Below the pieces are notes generated by a model. It saw nothing but the letters and a program-made list of their open reading frames with translations. It did not search any database and was not told the DNA's origin. A DNA stretch of 64,000 nt from Bradyrhizobium sp. cir1 (lineage in GTDB: Bacteria > Pseudomonadota > Alphaproteobacteria > Rhizobiales > Xanthobacteraceae): positions 1 to 64,000 of the forward strand of contig NZ_JACIHE010000032.1 of the NCBI RefSeq assembly GCF_014198245.1, read 5' to 3'. The translations under genes were made by a program, and so were the position numbers. How positions within the stretch are numbered: position 1 is the stretch's first letter; each line of letters starts with the position of its first letter. Below are positions 29,012 to 37,535 of the stretch, piece by piece.

Positions 29012-29115
29012 GTCATTCCGGGGCGCGACGAAGTCGCGAGCCCGGAATCCATTCTTCCACCAACTCTGCCGCCCGATGGATTCCGGGTTCGCGCTGCGCG
29101 CGCCCCGGAATGACG
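29012..29115. repeat. REP-like element (GTCATTCCGGG family), copy 2
   Basis: GTCATTCCGGGGCGCG at 29012 is mirrored by CGCGCCCCGGAATGAC near 29099-29114, with inner arms CCCGGAATCCAT and ATGGATTCCGGG. It sits between the rlpA terminator and the convergent priA gene. Confidence 0.9.
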
Positions 29116-29142
29116 GCGGAGGATGTGGCCGCGCTGGAGCCC

Positions 29143-31353
29143 CTACAAAAAGCTCTGCGGATCAACGTCCACTTCGAGCTTTTGATTGCCTGTGGGCTTC
29201 GGGCAGACGGCGAGCCAGTTGCGCAAATAGTCCGAGAGATCGAAGCCGCGCGCCGATTTGACCAGGATGCGGAAGCGGTAGCGGCCCTTGATGACGGCGA
29301 GCGGCGCCTCGGCCGGCCCCAGCACCACCACGCGCTCGTCGCGCGGCGCGAGTGCGACGAGACGGCGGCCGAGACCTTCCGCGCTCGGGCGGTCGCCTGC
29401 GGAAATGATCAGGCTCGCGAGCCGGCCGAACGGCGGATAAAGCGTCTTCTCGCGCAGATCGATCTCGCTGTCGTAGAAGGCCTCGCGGTCGCAGGCGATG
29501 AGCGCCCTCATCACGGGATGATCGGGCTGATGGGTCTGCAGATAGCCGACGCCGCGGCCCTGCTCGCGACCGGCGCGGCCGATCACCTGGTTGAGCAATT
29601 GCCAGGTCCGCTCCGCCGCGCGCGGATCGCCGTTGGAGAGGCCAAGATCCGCATCGACCACGCCGACCAGATTGAGCCGCGGAAAATTGTGGCCCTTGGC
29701 GACGAGTTGCGTGCCGATGATGATGTCGACGCGGCCCTCCGCGATCTCGGCAAGCTCGCTGCGCATGGTCTCGATCGAGGTGATGAGATCGCTCGACAGC
29801 ACCATGGTGCGCGCTTCCGGGAACAGCGCGGCCGCCTCCTCCTGCAGGCGCTCCACGCCGGGACCGACGGCGACCAGCGATTCCTCGGCCGAACAGTTCG
29901 GGCAGATATGCGGGCGCGGCATCGAGAAGCCGCAATGGTGACAGACGAGGCGCTGGCGAAAGCGGTGATCGACCAGCCAGGCATCGCAGATGGTGCAGGC
30001 GAAGCGATGGCCGCAAGCACGGCACAGCGTCAGCGGCGCATAGCCGCGCCGGTTGAGGAACAGCAGCGCCTGCTCGCGCTTTTCGATCGCAATCCTGATC
30101 TCGCCGGCGAGCCGCGGCGAGATATAGCGGCCGCGCGCGGGCGGCTCGCGGCGCAGGTCGATCGCCTCGATATGCGGCATGTGCTGGCCGCCGAAGCGCG
30201 AGGGCAGTGCGATGCGCTGATAGCGGTTCTTGCGCGCATTGACCTCGGATTCGACCGACGGCGTCGCGGAGGCCAGCACGACCGGGATTTTTGCGACATG
30301 CGCGCGCACCACCGCCATGTCGCGGGCGTGATAGTGCACGCCATCGTCCTGCTTGTAGGCTTGGTCGTGCTCTTCATCGACGACGATCAGGCCGAGATTG
30401 GCATAGGGCAGGAACAGCGCCGAGCGCGCGCCGACCACGACCGGCGCAGAGCCTTCGGAGATCGCCGCCCAATTGCGCGCGCGGGTGCGCGGCGTGAGCT
30501 CGGAATGCCACTCGATCGGCCGCACGCCGAAGCGCTGCGCGAAGCGGTCGAGGAACTGGCCGGTGAGCGCGATCTCCGGCATCAGGATCAGCGACTGCCT
30601 GCCGCGGCGGATCGCTTCCGCGACCGCCTCGAAATAGACCTCGGTCTTGCCCGAGCCGGTGACGCCGTCGAGCAGCGCGACGTGGAAGGTGCCATTGGCC
30701 GCAAGCGCGCGCATGGTGTCGGCAGCACTGCGCTGGAGCGGCGAAAAATCCGGCCGGCCGAAATCCGGGTCGGGCGCGGGCGGCGGTGCAGGCGGCGGCA
30801 TCGGCTCGACCGTGAGCGTGCCTTCGTCGACGAGCCCGTCGATCACGCCGGCCGAGACGCCGGCTTCCTTGGCCGCCTCGGACTTGCCGTACAGCAGCCG
30901 GTCCGACAGCACCTCGATCACGCGCTGCCGCGCCGGCGTCAGCCGCCGCGGCGGATCGCCGGTCAGGCGCACGCCGGGACGCACCCGCTCGGGGCCGAGT
31001 TTGTCGCCCATCCGCAGGCACATGCGCAGCACCATGCCGCGCGGGCTCAGCGTGTAATTGGCGACCCAGTCGACGACCTGGCGCAGCTCGGGCTTGAGCG
31101 GCGGGATGTCGAGCTTCTCGCTGACCTCCTTGAGGCGGTTGTGCAGCCGCGGATCGGGATTGGCGTTCTCCCCCCAGACCACGGCCAGCACCTCGCGGGG
31201 CCCGAGCGGCACGCCGACGAGATCGCCCGCCTTCAGCTCCATGCCGCGCGGCACCTTGTAGGAATAGGTCTGGTCGAGCGCGACCGGCACCAGCACGTCG
31301 ACCATGCGGGTCGCGTTGGCGGGGGCGGTGTTGCTGCGCGAGGTGTGATCCAT
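29143..31353 (-). CDS. priA: primosomal replication restart helicase PriA
   Basis: A 736-residue superfamily 2 helicase from the ATG at 31353. An N-terminal DNA-binding domain (VDVLVPVALDQTYSYKVP) is followed by Walker A GVTGSGKTEVYF near 228-239 and DEEHD. The zinc-binding insertion has eight Cys (CRACGHRFACTICD, then CHHCGF and CPNCS, about 440-490), and then come the helicase motifs GTQLVAKGHNFPRL and QVIGRAGREQGRG. It restarts stalled replication forks. Length and motifs are complete. It is divergent from xerC. Confidence 0.97.
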   Translation of the reverse strand: MDHTSRSNTAPANATRMVDVLVPVALDQTYSYKVPRGMELKAGDLVGVPLGPREVLAVVWGENANPDPRLHNRLKEVSEKLDIPPLKPELRQVVDWVANYTLSPRGMVLRMCLRMGDKLGPERVRPGVRLTGDPPRRLTPARQRVIEVLSDRLLYGKSEAAKEAGVSAGVIDGLVDEGTLTVEPMPPPAPPPAPDPDFGRPDFSPLQRSAADTMRALAANGTFHVALLDGVTGSGKTEVYFEAVAEAIRRGRQSLILMPEIALTGQFLDRFAQRFGVRPIEWHSELTPRTRARNWAAISEGSAPVVVGARSALFLPYANLGLIVVDEEHDQAYKQDDGVHYHARDMAVVRAHVAKIPVVLASATPSVESEVNARKNRYQRIALPSRFGGQHMPHIEAIDLRREPPARGRYISPRLAGEIRIAIEKREQALLFLNRRGYAPLTLCRACGHRFACTICDAWLVDHRFRQRLVCHHCGFSMPRPHICPNCSAEESLVAVGPGVERLQEEAAALFPEARTMVLSSDLITSIETMRSELAEIAEGRVDIIIGTQLVAKGHNFPRLNLVGVVDADLGLSNGDPRAAERTWQLLNQVIGRAGREQGRGVGYLQTHQPDHPVMRALIACDREAFYDSEIDLREKTLYPPFGRLASLIISAGDRPSAEGLGRRLVALAPRDERVVVLGPAEAPLAVIKGRYRFRILVKSARGFDLSDYLRNWLAVCPKPTGNQKLEVDVDPQSFL

Positions 31354-31465
31354 GGATGGAGAATCGGAACCCGGGGGCCTCAAGGCTAGCCCCGCGAGGC
31401 GGCCTTAGCGAACGATAAACGAGTGTGATGCGATATACTGTGCGGAATCACCACGTCCAGAGCGC

Positions 31466-32431
31466 ATGAGCAAAGCGGCCGCCCCATTGATCGAGCTCGC
31501 CAGCGCCGATCCCTCGATCGCGCAGGAGATGACGCGCTGGCTGTCGCATCTCGGCGCCGAGCGGCGGCTGTCGCCGAAGACGCTGGAGGCCTATGGCCGC
31601 GACTTAAGGCAGTGCCTGGATTTCCTCTGTGCCCATTGGGGCGAGCGGGTGACGCTCAAGCGTTTCGCGTCGCTGGAAGCGACCGACGTCCGTGCCTTCA
31701 TGGCGATGCGCCGCGCCGACGACATCGCCGGTCGCAGCCTCATGCGCGCGCTTGCGGGCCTGCGCTCGTTCGGACGCTTCCTCGAGCGCGAGGGCAAGGG
31801 CAAGGTCGGCGCCCTGTCCGCGATCCGCGCGCCAAAAGTCGCAAAGAGCCTGCCAAAACCGTTGCCGATGGCATCGGCAAAACGTCTTGCCGATGCCGAC
31901 GAGCGCGCCGGCGAGGAACGCGAGACCTGGATCCTCGCACGCGATGCCGCGGTGATGGCGCTGCTGTATGGCTCCGGCCTGCGCATCTCCGAAGCGCTCG
32001 GCCTGAAACGCCGCGAGGTGCCAAGGCCCGGCGAAGGCGACGTGCTGGTCGTAACCGGCAAAGGCAACAAGACCCGCATGGTGCCGGTGCTGCAGAACGT
32101 GCTCGAGCTCGTGCAGGAATACGTTGCGATGTGCCCGTATCCGCTGCCGGCGGAAGGGCCGATCTTCGTCGGCGCGCGCGGCGGCCCCTTGAGCCCGCGC
32201 ATCATCCAGCTCGCGATGGAGCGGCTGCGCGGCGCGCTCGGCCTGCCCGACAGCGCCACGCCGCACGCGCTCCGCCACTCCTTCGCCACACATCTTCTGT
32301 CGCGCGGCGGGGACTTACGCGCGATCCAGGAACTGCTCGGCCATTCCTCGCTCTCGACCACGCAGGTCTACACCGGCATCGATTCCGAGCGCCTGCTCGA
32401 AGTCTATGCCAGCGCGCATCCGCGGCGCTAA
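31466..32431 (+). CDS. xerC: tyrosine recombinase XerC
   Basis: A 321-residue tyrosine recombinase. The SAM-like N-terminal core-binding domain spans about 20-110, and the catalytic domain has Arg in GSGLRISEAL (near 172), Lys in VTGKGNKTR, HALRHSFATHLL (near 266), LLGHSSLSTTQVYT with the His, and the nucleophile Tyr near 301. With XerD it resolves chromosome dimers at dif. Adjacency to priA across a divergent promoter gap of 112 bp is typical of rhizobia. No mobile-element features accompany it. Confidence 0.93.
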   Translation: MSKAAAPLIELASADPSIAQEMTRWLSHLGAERRLSPKTLEAYGRDLRQCLDFLCAHWGERVTLKRFASLEATDVRAFMAMRRADDIAGRSLMRALAGLRSFGRFLEREGKGKVGALSAIRAPKVAKSLPKPLPMASAKRLADADERAGEERETWILARDAAVMALLYGSGLRISEALGLKRREVPRPGEGDVLVVTGKGNKTRMVPVLQNVLELVQEYVAMCPYPLPAEGPIFVGARGGPLSPRIIQLAMERLRGALGLPDSATPHALRHSFATHLLSRGGDLRAIQELLGHSSLSTTQVYTGIDSERLLEVYASAHPRR

Positions 32432-32518
32432 ATCCTGACATCAAGCTGTCATCCCGCGCGTGCCTCTTGCGCGGCGCGTGCGGTTCGGTCAATCGTGGGG
32501 AACCAGACAGGAGGTCAT

Positions 32519-33109
32519 ATGAGCGCACATGAAAGCATGGAGCATGCCGAGCACGCCGAGCACGCGTCCGGCTCGAACAAGAAGATCGCCCTTCTGATCG
32601 CCGTGCTGGCGCTGTTCCTTGCGATCTCGGAGACGCTCGGCAAGGGCGCCCAGACCGAATCGATCAGCAAGAACGTCGAGGCCGCCAATCTCTGGGCGTT
32701 CTTCCAGGCCAAGAGCATCCGCCGCACCGTGGTCGTGACCGCGGCCGAACAAGGCAAGCTGACGCTGGCCGGCGCGACCGACGATGCCATGAAGGCGAGC
32801 GTGCAGAAGCAGGTCGACGACTGGACCAAGACCGCGGCGCGCTACCGCTCCGAGCCCGAGACCGGCGAAGGCACCGAGCAGCTCGCCGAGAAGGCCAAGC
32901 ATGCCGAGCACGAGCGCGACGAGGCGACCGCGAAATACCACCATTTCGAGCTGGCCTCCGCGGCCTTCCAGATCGGCATCGTGCTGGCGTCTGCCACCAT
33001 CATCACCGGCATGATCGTGCTGGCCTACGTCGGAGGCGTGCTGACGCTCGCTGGCCTGATCATGACCGCGCTCGGCCTGTGGTGGCCGCATCTGGTGCAT
33101 TTGCATTAG
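32519..33109 (+). CDS. DUF4337 domain-containing membrane protein
   Basis: A 196-residue protein. It has a His/Glu/Ala-rich N-terminus (MSAHESMEHAEHAEH), a first membrane helix (about 23-40), a soluble middle that looks helical (about 45-145, Lys/Glu/Ala-rich), then two membrane helices near 150-190 ending in WWPHLVHLH. This matches the DUF4337 pattern; its function is unknown. The start is certain: a perfect AGGAGG at 32509-32514 precedes ATG 32519 by 4 bases, the strongest ribosome-binding site noted in the window. Confidence 0.85.
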   Translation: MSAHESMEHAEHAEHASGSNKKIALLIAVLALFLAISETLGKGAQTESISKNVEAANLWAFFQAKSIRRTVVVTAAEQGKLTLAGATDDAMKASVQKQVDDWTKTAARYRSEPETGEGTEQLAEKAKHAEHERDEATAKYHHFELASAAFQIGIVLASATIITGMIVLAYVGGVLTLAGLIMTALGLWWPHLVHLH

Positions 33110-33146
33110 GGGCGTTGCTACGCGCGCTTGAAGCTACACAGACAGT

Positions 33147-33249
33147 GTCATGCCCCGGCTTGACCGGGGCATCCAGTACGCCGCGGCTTCTCGGTTCTAA
33201 TCTCTCTGTCTCTGGAATACTGGATCGCCCGGTCAAGCCGGGCGATGAC
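33147..33249. repeat. REP-like element (GTCATGCCCCGG family), copy 1
   Basis: GTCATGCCCCGGCTTGACCG at 33147 with TCCAGTACGCC, mirrored by TACTGGATCGCCCGGTCAAG...GATGAC ending 33249. It lies between convergent genes. Related copies are at 51930-52066 and 61490-61588. Confidence 0.85.
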
Positions 33250-33288
33250 AGCGAGTATGTGGCGAACACCGAATTTGTGGCCGGCAGC

Positions 33289-33819
33289 TCAGCGCGCCTG
33301 GTGCACGCTCTTGCGGAAGCGCTGGATCAGGCGGAGCGTGCGGGCGGACCAGCCTTCGCCGTTGCCGGTGATCAGCTCGCGGATGCGCTGCTTGATCGGG
33401 TCGACCAGCAGGTGCGCCTTGGCGCGCACCTTCATCACGAGATCGTAGATCCGCTCGAACCAGTGCATCTCCAGGAGCTTGTCGCGCGTGACGTCGAACA
33501 CGAAGGCGGTGACGCCGACGCCAACCATCTTCGCGAAAACGATCGTGAACACTGCGCTGGTCCAGTATTCGTGCGCAAGCAGCCACAGGCCGACCAGCTT
33601 GAGCGGAAACAGCGGGATGATGGGCACCGCGAACACGATCAGCGTCATGGCCGGCGAGAGCGCGTCGACGCGCTCCGTCAGCCATTGCTTGAAACGTGCG
33701 AGCGGGATGGCTGCGACAACCCGCGCGACGATCGGCTCAAGGTGGTCCCACAGCCAGGCTTCGATCAGGAAGACGATCGCAAGCAGGACCCAGACCGGTT
33801 GCAGAAGGCGGCGCAGCAT
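33289..33819 (-). CDS. conserved hypothetical membrane protein
   Basis: A 176-residue protein from ATG 33819 (MLRRLLQPVWVLL). Hydrophobic segments lie near 7-24 and, in the middle, near 58-80 and 84-108 (ALSPAMTLIVFAVPIIPLFPLK; VGLWLLAHEYWTSAVFTIVFAKM). A basic, probably cytoplasmic C-terminus ends RLIQRFRKSVHQAR. I do not recognise a named family. It lies 34 bp downstream of lpdA on the same strand and may be the last gene of that transcript. The upstream-extended frame to 33987 runs into lpdA and is rejected. Confidence 0.75.
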   Translation of the reverse strand: MLRRLLQPVWVLLAIVFLIEAWLWDHLEPIVARVVAAIPLARFKQWLTERVDALSPAMTLIVFAVPIIPLFPLKLVGLWLLAHEYWTSAVFTIVFAKMVGVGVTAFVFDVTRDKLLEMHWFERIYDLVMKVRAKAHLLVDPIKQRIRELITGNGEGWSARTLRLIQRFRKSVHQAR

Positions 33820-33853
33820 GTGTTTCCCGCCCGATTCGTCGCTGGGCGCGAGC

Positions 33854-35254
33854 CTACATATGGATGGCCCGCTTGCCGACTGCAAGCGCGGCTTCCTTGA
33901 CGGCCTCCGAGCGGGTCGGATGGGCGTGGCAGGTGCGGGCGAGATCTTCCGCACTGCCGCCAAATTCCATGAGAACGCAGGCTTCATGGATCATTTCGCC
34001 GGCCTCAATGCCGATAATGTGCACGCCGAGCACGCGATCGGTCTTCGCATCTGCGAGAATTTTCACAAAGCCGTCAGTGGTCTGGTTGACCTTGGAGCGG
34101 CCGTTGGCGGTAAAGGGAAACTTCCCGACGGTATAGGCTGTGCCCGCCTGCTTCAGCTCCTCCTCGGTCTTGCCGACGGAGGACACTTCCGGCGTGGTAT
34201 ACACGACGCCCGGGATCACATCGTAGTTCACGTGGCCGGCCTGGCCGGCGATGATCTCCGCGACCGCAACGCCCTCGTCCTCGGCCTTGTGCGCGAGCAT
34301 CGGGCCGGCGACGACGTCGCCGATGGCATAGACGCCCTTCAGGCTGGTGGCGAAATGCGGATCGATCTGGACGCGGCCGCGCGGGTCGAGCGCGACACCC
34401 GCCTCCTTCAGGCCGAGCCCGTCCGTGTAGGGCGTGCGGCCAATGCAGACCAGAACGACATCGGCCTCGATGGTCTCGGCGGCACCGCCGGAAGCCGGTT
34501 CGATTTTCGCGAGCAATGTCTTGCTGGTCGCTTCGACGCCGGTGACCTTCGAACCCAGCTTGAATGCAAATCCCTGCTTTTCAAGGATGCGCTGGAATTG
34601 CTTGGCGATCTCGCCGTCCATGCCGGGCAGAATGCGATCGAGGAATTCGACCACCATGACTTCGGATCCGAGCCGGCGCCACACAGAGCCAAGTTCGAGC
34701 CCGATCACGCCGGCGCCAATGACCAGCAATCTGCCTGGCACCTTCTCCAGCGACAGCGCGCCGGTCGAGGACACGATGCGCTTCTCGTCGATCTCGATGC
34801 CCTTCAGGCGCGCGATGTCGGAGCCGGTGGCGATCACGATGTTCTTGGTCTCGACCACCTGCGACTTGCCGTCGGCGGAGACTTCGACCTTGCCGGTCCC
34901 CAGGATCTTGCCGGTGCCCTTGAGCACGTCGATCTTGTTCTTCTTCATCAGGAACTCGACGCCCTTGACGTTGCCGTCGATGCCCTGCTGCTTGAAGTTC
35001 ATCATCGCCGGAAGATCGAGCTTCGGCGAGGAGACCGACACGCCCATCTTGGCGAAGGAGTGCGCGGCTTCCTCGAACATCTCGGAGGCGTGCAGCAGCG
35101 CCTTCGACGGCATACAGCCGACATTGAGGCAGGTGCCGCCGAGCGTTGCGTTCTTTTCGACCACGGCGACTTTCATGCCGAGCTGGGCTGCGCGCACCGC
35201 GCAGACATAACCGCCCGGTCCGGTGCCGATGACGACGAGATCGTAGGTAGCCAT
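33854..35254 (-). CDS. lpdA: dihydrolipoyl dehydrogenase (E3)
   Basis: A 466-residue flavoprotein disulfide reductase. The FAD motif is VVIGTGPGGYVCA at 8-20, the redox-active disulfide is GGTCLNVGCMPSK (Cys42 and Cys47), and the NAD-binding LLVIGAGVIGLELG is near 172-185. The C-terminal HAHPTRSE holds the His/Glu base. It reoxidises lipoyl groups on SucB for 2-oxoglutarate dehydrogenase, which is encoded immediately upstream. An SDR gene lies between sucB and lpdA. Confidence 0.97.
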   Translation of the reverse strand: MATYDLVVIGTGPGGYVCAVRAAQLGMKVAVVEKNATLGGTCLNVGCMPSKALLHASEMFEEAAHSFAKMGVSVSSPKLDLPAMMNFKQQGIDGNVKGVEFLMKKNKIDVLKGTGKILGTGKVEVSADGKSQVVETKNIVIATGSDIARLKGIEIDEKRIVSSTGALSLEKVPGRLLVIGAGVIGLELGSVWRRLGSEVMVVEFLDRILPGMDGEIAKQFQRILEKQGFAFKLGSKVTGVEATSKTLLAKIEPASGGAAETIEADVVLVCIGRTPYTDGLGLKEAGVALDPRGRVQIDPHFATSLKGVYAIGDVVAGPMLAHKAEDEGVAVAEIIAGQAGHVNYDVIPGVVYTTPEVSSVGKTEEELKQAGTAYTVGKFPFTANGRSKVNQTTDGFVKILADAKTDRVLGVHIIGIEAGEMIHEACVLMEFGGSAEDLARTCHAHPTRSEAVKEAALAVGKRAIHM

Positions 35255-35311
35255 GAGAGAAAGTCCCGTAGGTTTAGCGTGAGGAGGATGTGTCAGCGTC
35301 CGCGCGGCGCG

Positions 35312-36073
35312 TCAGCGTCCGCCGGACACATCGAGAATGGCTGAGGTGACGTAGGATGCCTCATCCGAGAGCAGCCAGACGATGGCATTGGCGATTTCGT
35401 CGGCGGTGCCGACGCGCTTCATCGGCACCATATGGGCCAGACGATGGGCGCGGTCGGGCTCGCCGCCGGCAGCGTGGATCTCGGTGTCGATCAGGCCGGG
35501 ACGGATCGCGGCGACGCGGATGCCTTCGTTCGCGACCTCATAACCGAGGCCGACGGTGAAGGAATCGACCGCGCCCTTGGACGCGGCGTAGTCGACATAG
35601 GTGTTGGGTGCGCCGAGACGGGCAGCAACCGACGACAGGTTGACGATGACGCCACCCTTGCCGCCATGCTTGGTCGACATCCGCTTCACGGCTTCGCGCG
35701 CGCAGAGGATGGAGCCGGTGACGTTGACTGCCATCACGCGCTGGATGCGCTCGGCCGACATCTCGTCGACGCGCACGCCGCTCTTGCCGACGATGCCGCC
35801 ATTGTTGACGAGCGCTCCGAGCGTGCCGAACTTGTCGGCCTCCTTGAACAGGTTGAGGATGTCGCTTTCCTCGGCGACATCGCATTTCACCGCAATGGCC
35901 TTGCCGTTGCTGGCCTCGATCTCGGCGACGACCTCGTCGGCCGCGGCCTTGTTGCTGGCATAGCCGACGACGACACGAAAGCCGCGCGCGGCCGCCGCAA
36001 TCGCGGTCGCCCGCCCGATGCCGCGGCTGCCGCCGGTGATGACAACGACTTTATCCGTCACGCGCGCCTCCAT
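35312..36073 (-). CDS. short-chain dehydrogenase/reductase (SDR)
   Basis: A 253-residue classical SDR. The cofactor motif is VVVITGGSRGIGRA (TGxxxGxG) at 9-22. VNNGG replaces the usual NNAG, and the catalytic Ser/Tyr/Lys lie in NLSSVAARLG and YVDYAASKG; the C-terminus ends SAILDVSGGR. It is probably an NAD(P)-dependent oxidoreductase of unknown substrate. It lies between sucB (53 bp) and lpdA (57 bp) in the 2-oxoglutarate dehydrogenase cluster; as far as I recall, the equivalent B. japonicum gene has been called scdA. No role in the complex is established. Confidence 0.9.
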   Translation of the reverse strand: MEARVTDKVVVITGGSRGIGRATAIAAAARGFRVVVGYASNKAAADEVVAEIEASNGKAIAVKCDVAEESDILNLFKEADKFGTLGALVNNGGIVGKSGVRVDEMSAERIQRVMAVNVTGSILCAREAVKRMSTKHGGKGGVIVNLSSVAARLGAPNTYVDYAASKGAVDSFTVGLGYEVANEGIRVAAIRPGLIDTEIHAAGGEPDRAHRLAHMVPMKRVGTADEIANAIVWLLSDEASYVTSAILDVSGGR

Positions 36074-36126
36074 GGTTCAACATGCGCCGTCGCGAAAGAG
36101 CGACGGCGCTCGCAGAGCATCAGGGA

Positions 36127-37365
36127 TCAGAGGTCCAGCACCAGGCGCGCCGGATCTTCCAGGCTCTCCTTGACGCGGACCAGGAAGGTCACGGCTTCCT
36201 TGCCGTCGATCACGCGGTGATCGTAGGACAGCGCCAGATACATCATCGGGCGGACCTCGATCTTGCCGCCGACGACCATCGGCCGCTCCTGGATCTTGTG
36301 CATGCCGAGGATGCCGGACTGCGGCGCGTTCAGGATCGGGGTCGACATCAGCGAGCCGTAGATGCCGCCATTTGTGATGGTGAAGGTGCCGCCCTGCATC
36401 TCGTCGATCTTGAGCTGGCCGTCACGGGCGCGGCGGCCGAAATCGGCGATGCCCTTCTCGATGTCGGAGATCGACTTGTGGTCGCAGTCGCGTACCACGG
36501 GCACGACCAGGCCCTTATCGGTGCCGACGGCGACGCCGATGTGATAATAGTTCTTGTAGATCAGGTCGCTGCCGTCGATCTCGGCGTTGACGGCCGGGAT
36601 GTCCTTCAGCGCCTGCACGACGGCCTTGGTGAAGAAGCCCATGAAGCCGAGCTTGGCGCCGTGCTTCTTCTCGAACGCATCCTTGTAGTGCGCGCGCAGC
36701 GCCATGACGTTGGTCATGTCGACCTCGTTGAAGGTTGTCAGCATGGCCGCGGTGTTCTGCACGTCCTTCAGGCGCCGCGCGATGGTCTGGCGCAGGCGGG
36801 TCATCTTGACGCGCTCTTCGCGGGCGGCGTCATCGGCCGGCGACGGCGCCCGGACCTGAACGGCGGCAGCGGGCTGGTTGACCGGGGTCGGCGCGGACGC
36901 GGCGCGCTCGATCGCAGCGAGCATGTCGCCCTTGGTGACGCGGCCATCCTTGCCGGAGCCCGGAACGGTCGAGGCGTCGATGCCGGTCTCGGCCGACAGT
37001 TTTCGCACGGACGGAGCGAGCGGGGCATCGGCCGGCGGCGCCTTGGCGGGAGCAGGCGCGGGAGCAGAAGCGGCGGCAGCGGCGGGAGCAGCAGCCTTGG
37101 CCGGCGCGGCGGCGGGCTTGGCAGCGCCGGCACCGTCGGTGATCTGGCCGAGCAGCGCGCCGACCGCGACGGTCGCGCCATCGGCGGCGATGATCTCGCT
37201 CAGCGTGCCCGCGGAGGGCGCGGGGACTTCGATGGTGACCTTGTCGGTTTCGAGCTCCACCAAGGGCTCGTCGACAGCGACGGGATCGCCGGCCTTCTTG
37301 AACCAGCGGCCGATGGTGGCCTCGGTGACGGATTCGCCGAGCGTCGGCACACGAATTTCAGTCAT
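36127..37365 (-). CDS. sucB: 2-oxoglutarate dehydrogenase E2, dihydrolipoamide succinyltransferase
   Basis: A 412-residue enzyme. The lipoyl domain (1-75) carries Lys42 in ELETDKVTIEV. An Ala/Pro/Lys-rich linker and a peripheral subunit-binding domain follow (APSVRKLSAETGIDASTVPGSG...GRVTKGD, about 124-160). The catalytic acyltransferase domain ends with SYDHRVIDGKEAV, holding the active-site His. It transfers succinyl from E1 to CoA. Positioned sucA-sucB-SDR-lpdA. Confidence 0.98.
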   Translation of the reverse strand: MTEIRVPTLGESVTEATIGRWFKKAGDPVAVDEPLVELETDKVTIEVPAPSAGTLSEIIAADGATVAVGALLGQITDGAGAAKPAAAPAKAAAPAAAAASAPAPAPAKAPPADAPLAPSVRKLSAETGIDASTVPGSGKDGRVTKGDMLAAIERAASAPTPVNQPAAAVQVRAPSPADDAAREERVKMTRLRQTIARRLKDVQNTAAMLTTFNEVDMTNVMALRAHYKDAFEKKHGAKLGFMGFFTKAVVQALKDIPAVNAEIDGSDLIYKNYYHIGVAVGTDKGLVVPVVRDCDHKSISDIEKGIADFGRRARDGQLKIDEMQGGTFTITNGGIYGSLMSTPILNAPQSGILGMHKIQERPMVVGGKIEVRPMMYLALSYDHRVIDGKEAVTFLVRVKESLEDPARLVLDL

Positions 37366-37477
37366 GGTCTCTTCCTTAAGGGATCGCCAGTGCGGTCATG
37401 AATTCAGGTGTCATCGGCCTGCGAAAAGCAGGCCATCCAGCAAGCCGGGACGCTCGCATTCACGTCACGGCTAGTGG

Positions 37478-37520
37478 ATGCCCCGCCCCGGTGCGCGATT
37501 GCGCACAAGGCGGGGCATGA
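37478..37520. repeat. short palindrome between sucA and sucB
   Basis: ATGCCCCGCC (37479-37488) pairs with GGCGGGGCAT (37509-37518), with an inner GTGCGC/GCGCAC stem. It is a minimal form of the GTCATGCCCCGG repeat family, here inside an operon in the 170-bp sucA-sucB gap. Confidence 0.75.
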
Positions 37521-37535
37521 CGCAGTTCAAAAAGT

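Noticed and set aside
29110..31389. Very long open frame (about 760 codons) on the plus strand across the priA region
   Set aside because: It is the complement of priA, whose zinc and helicase motifs are intact. The plus-strand translation is Arg/Ala/Asp-rich low-complexity sequence typical of antisense frames in GC-rich DNA.
31466..32431. Tyrosine recombinase as the integrase of a genomic island
   Set aside because: It has XerC features and lies beside priA in a core region with no attachment repeats or cargo genes.
33820..33987. N-terminal extension of the membrane protein at 33289-33819
   Set aside because: The extension overlaps the 3' end of lpdA and is Pro/Arg-rich shadow sequence; the ATG at 33819 starts a normal membrane helix.
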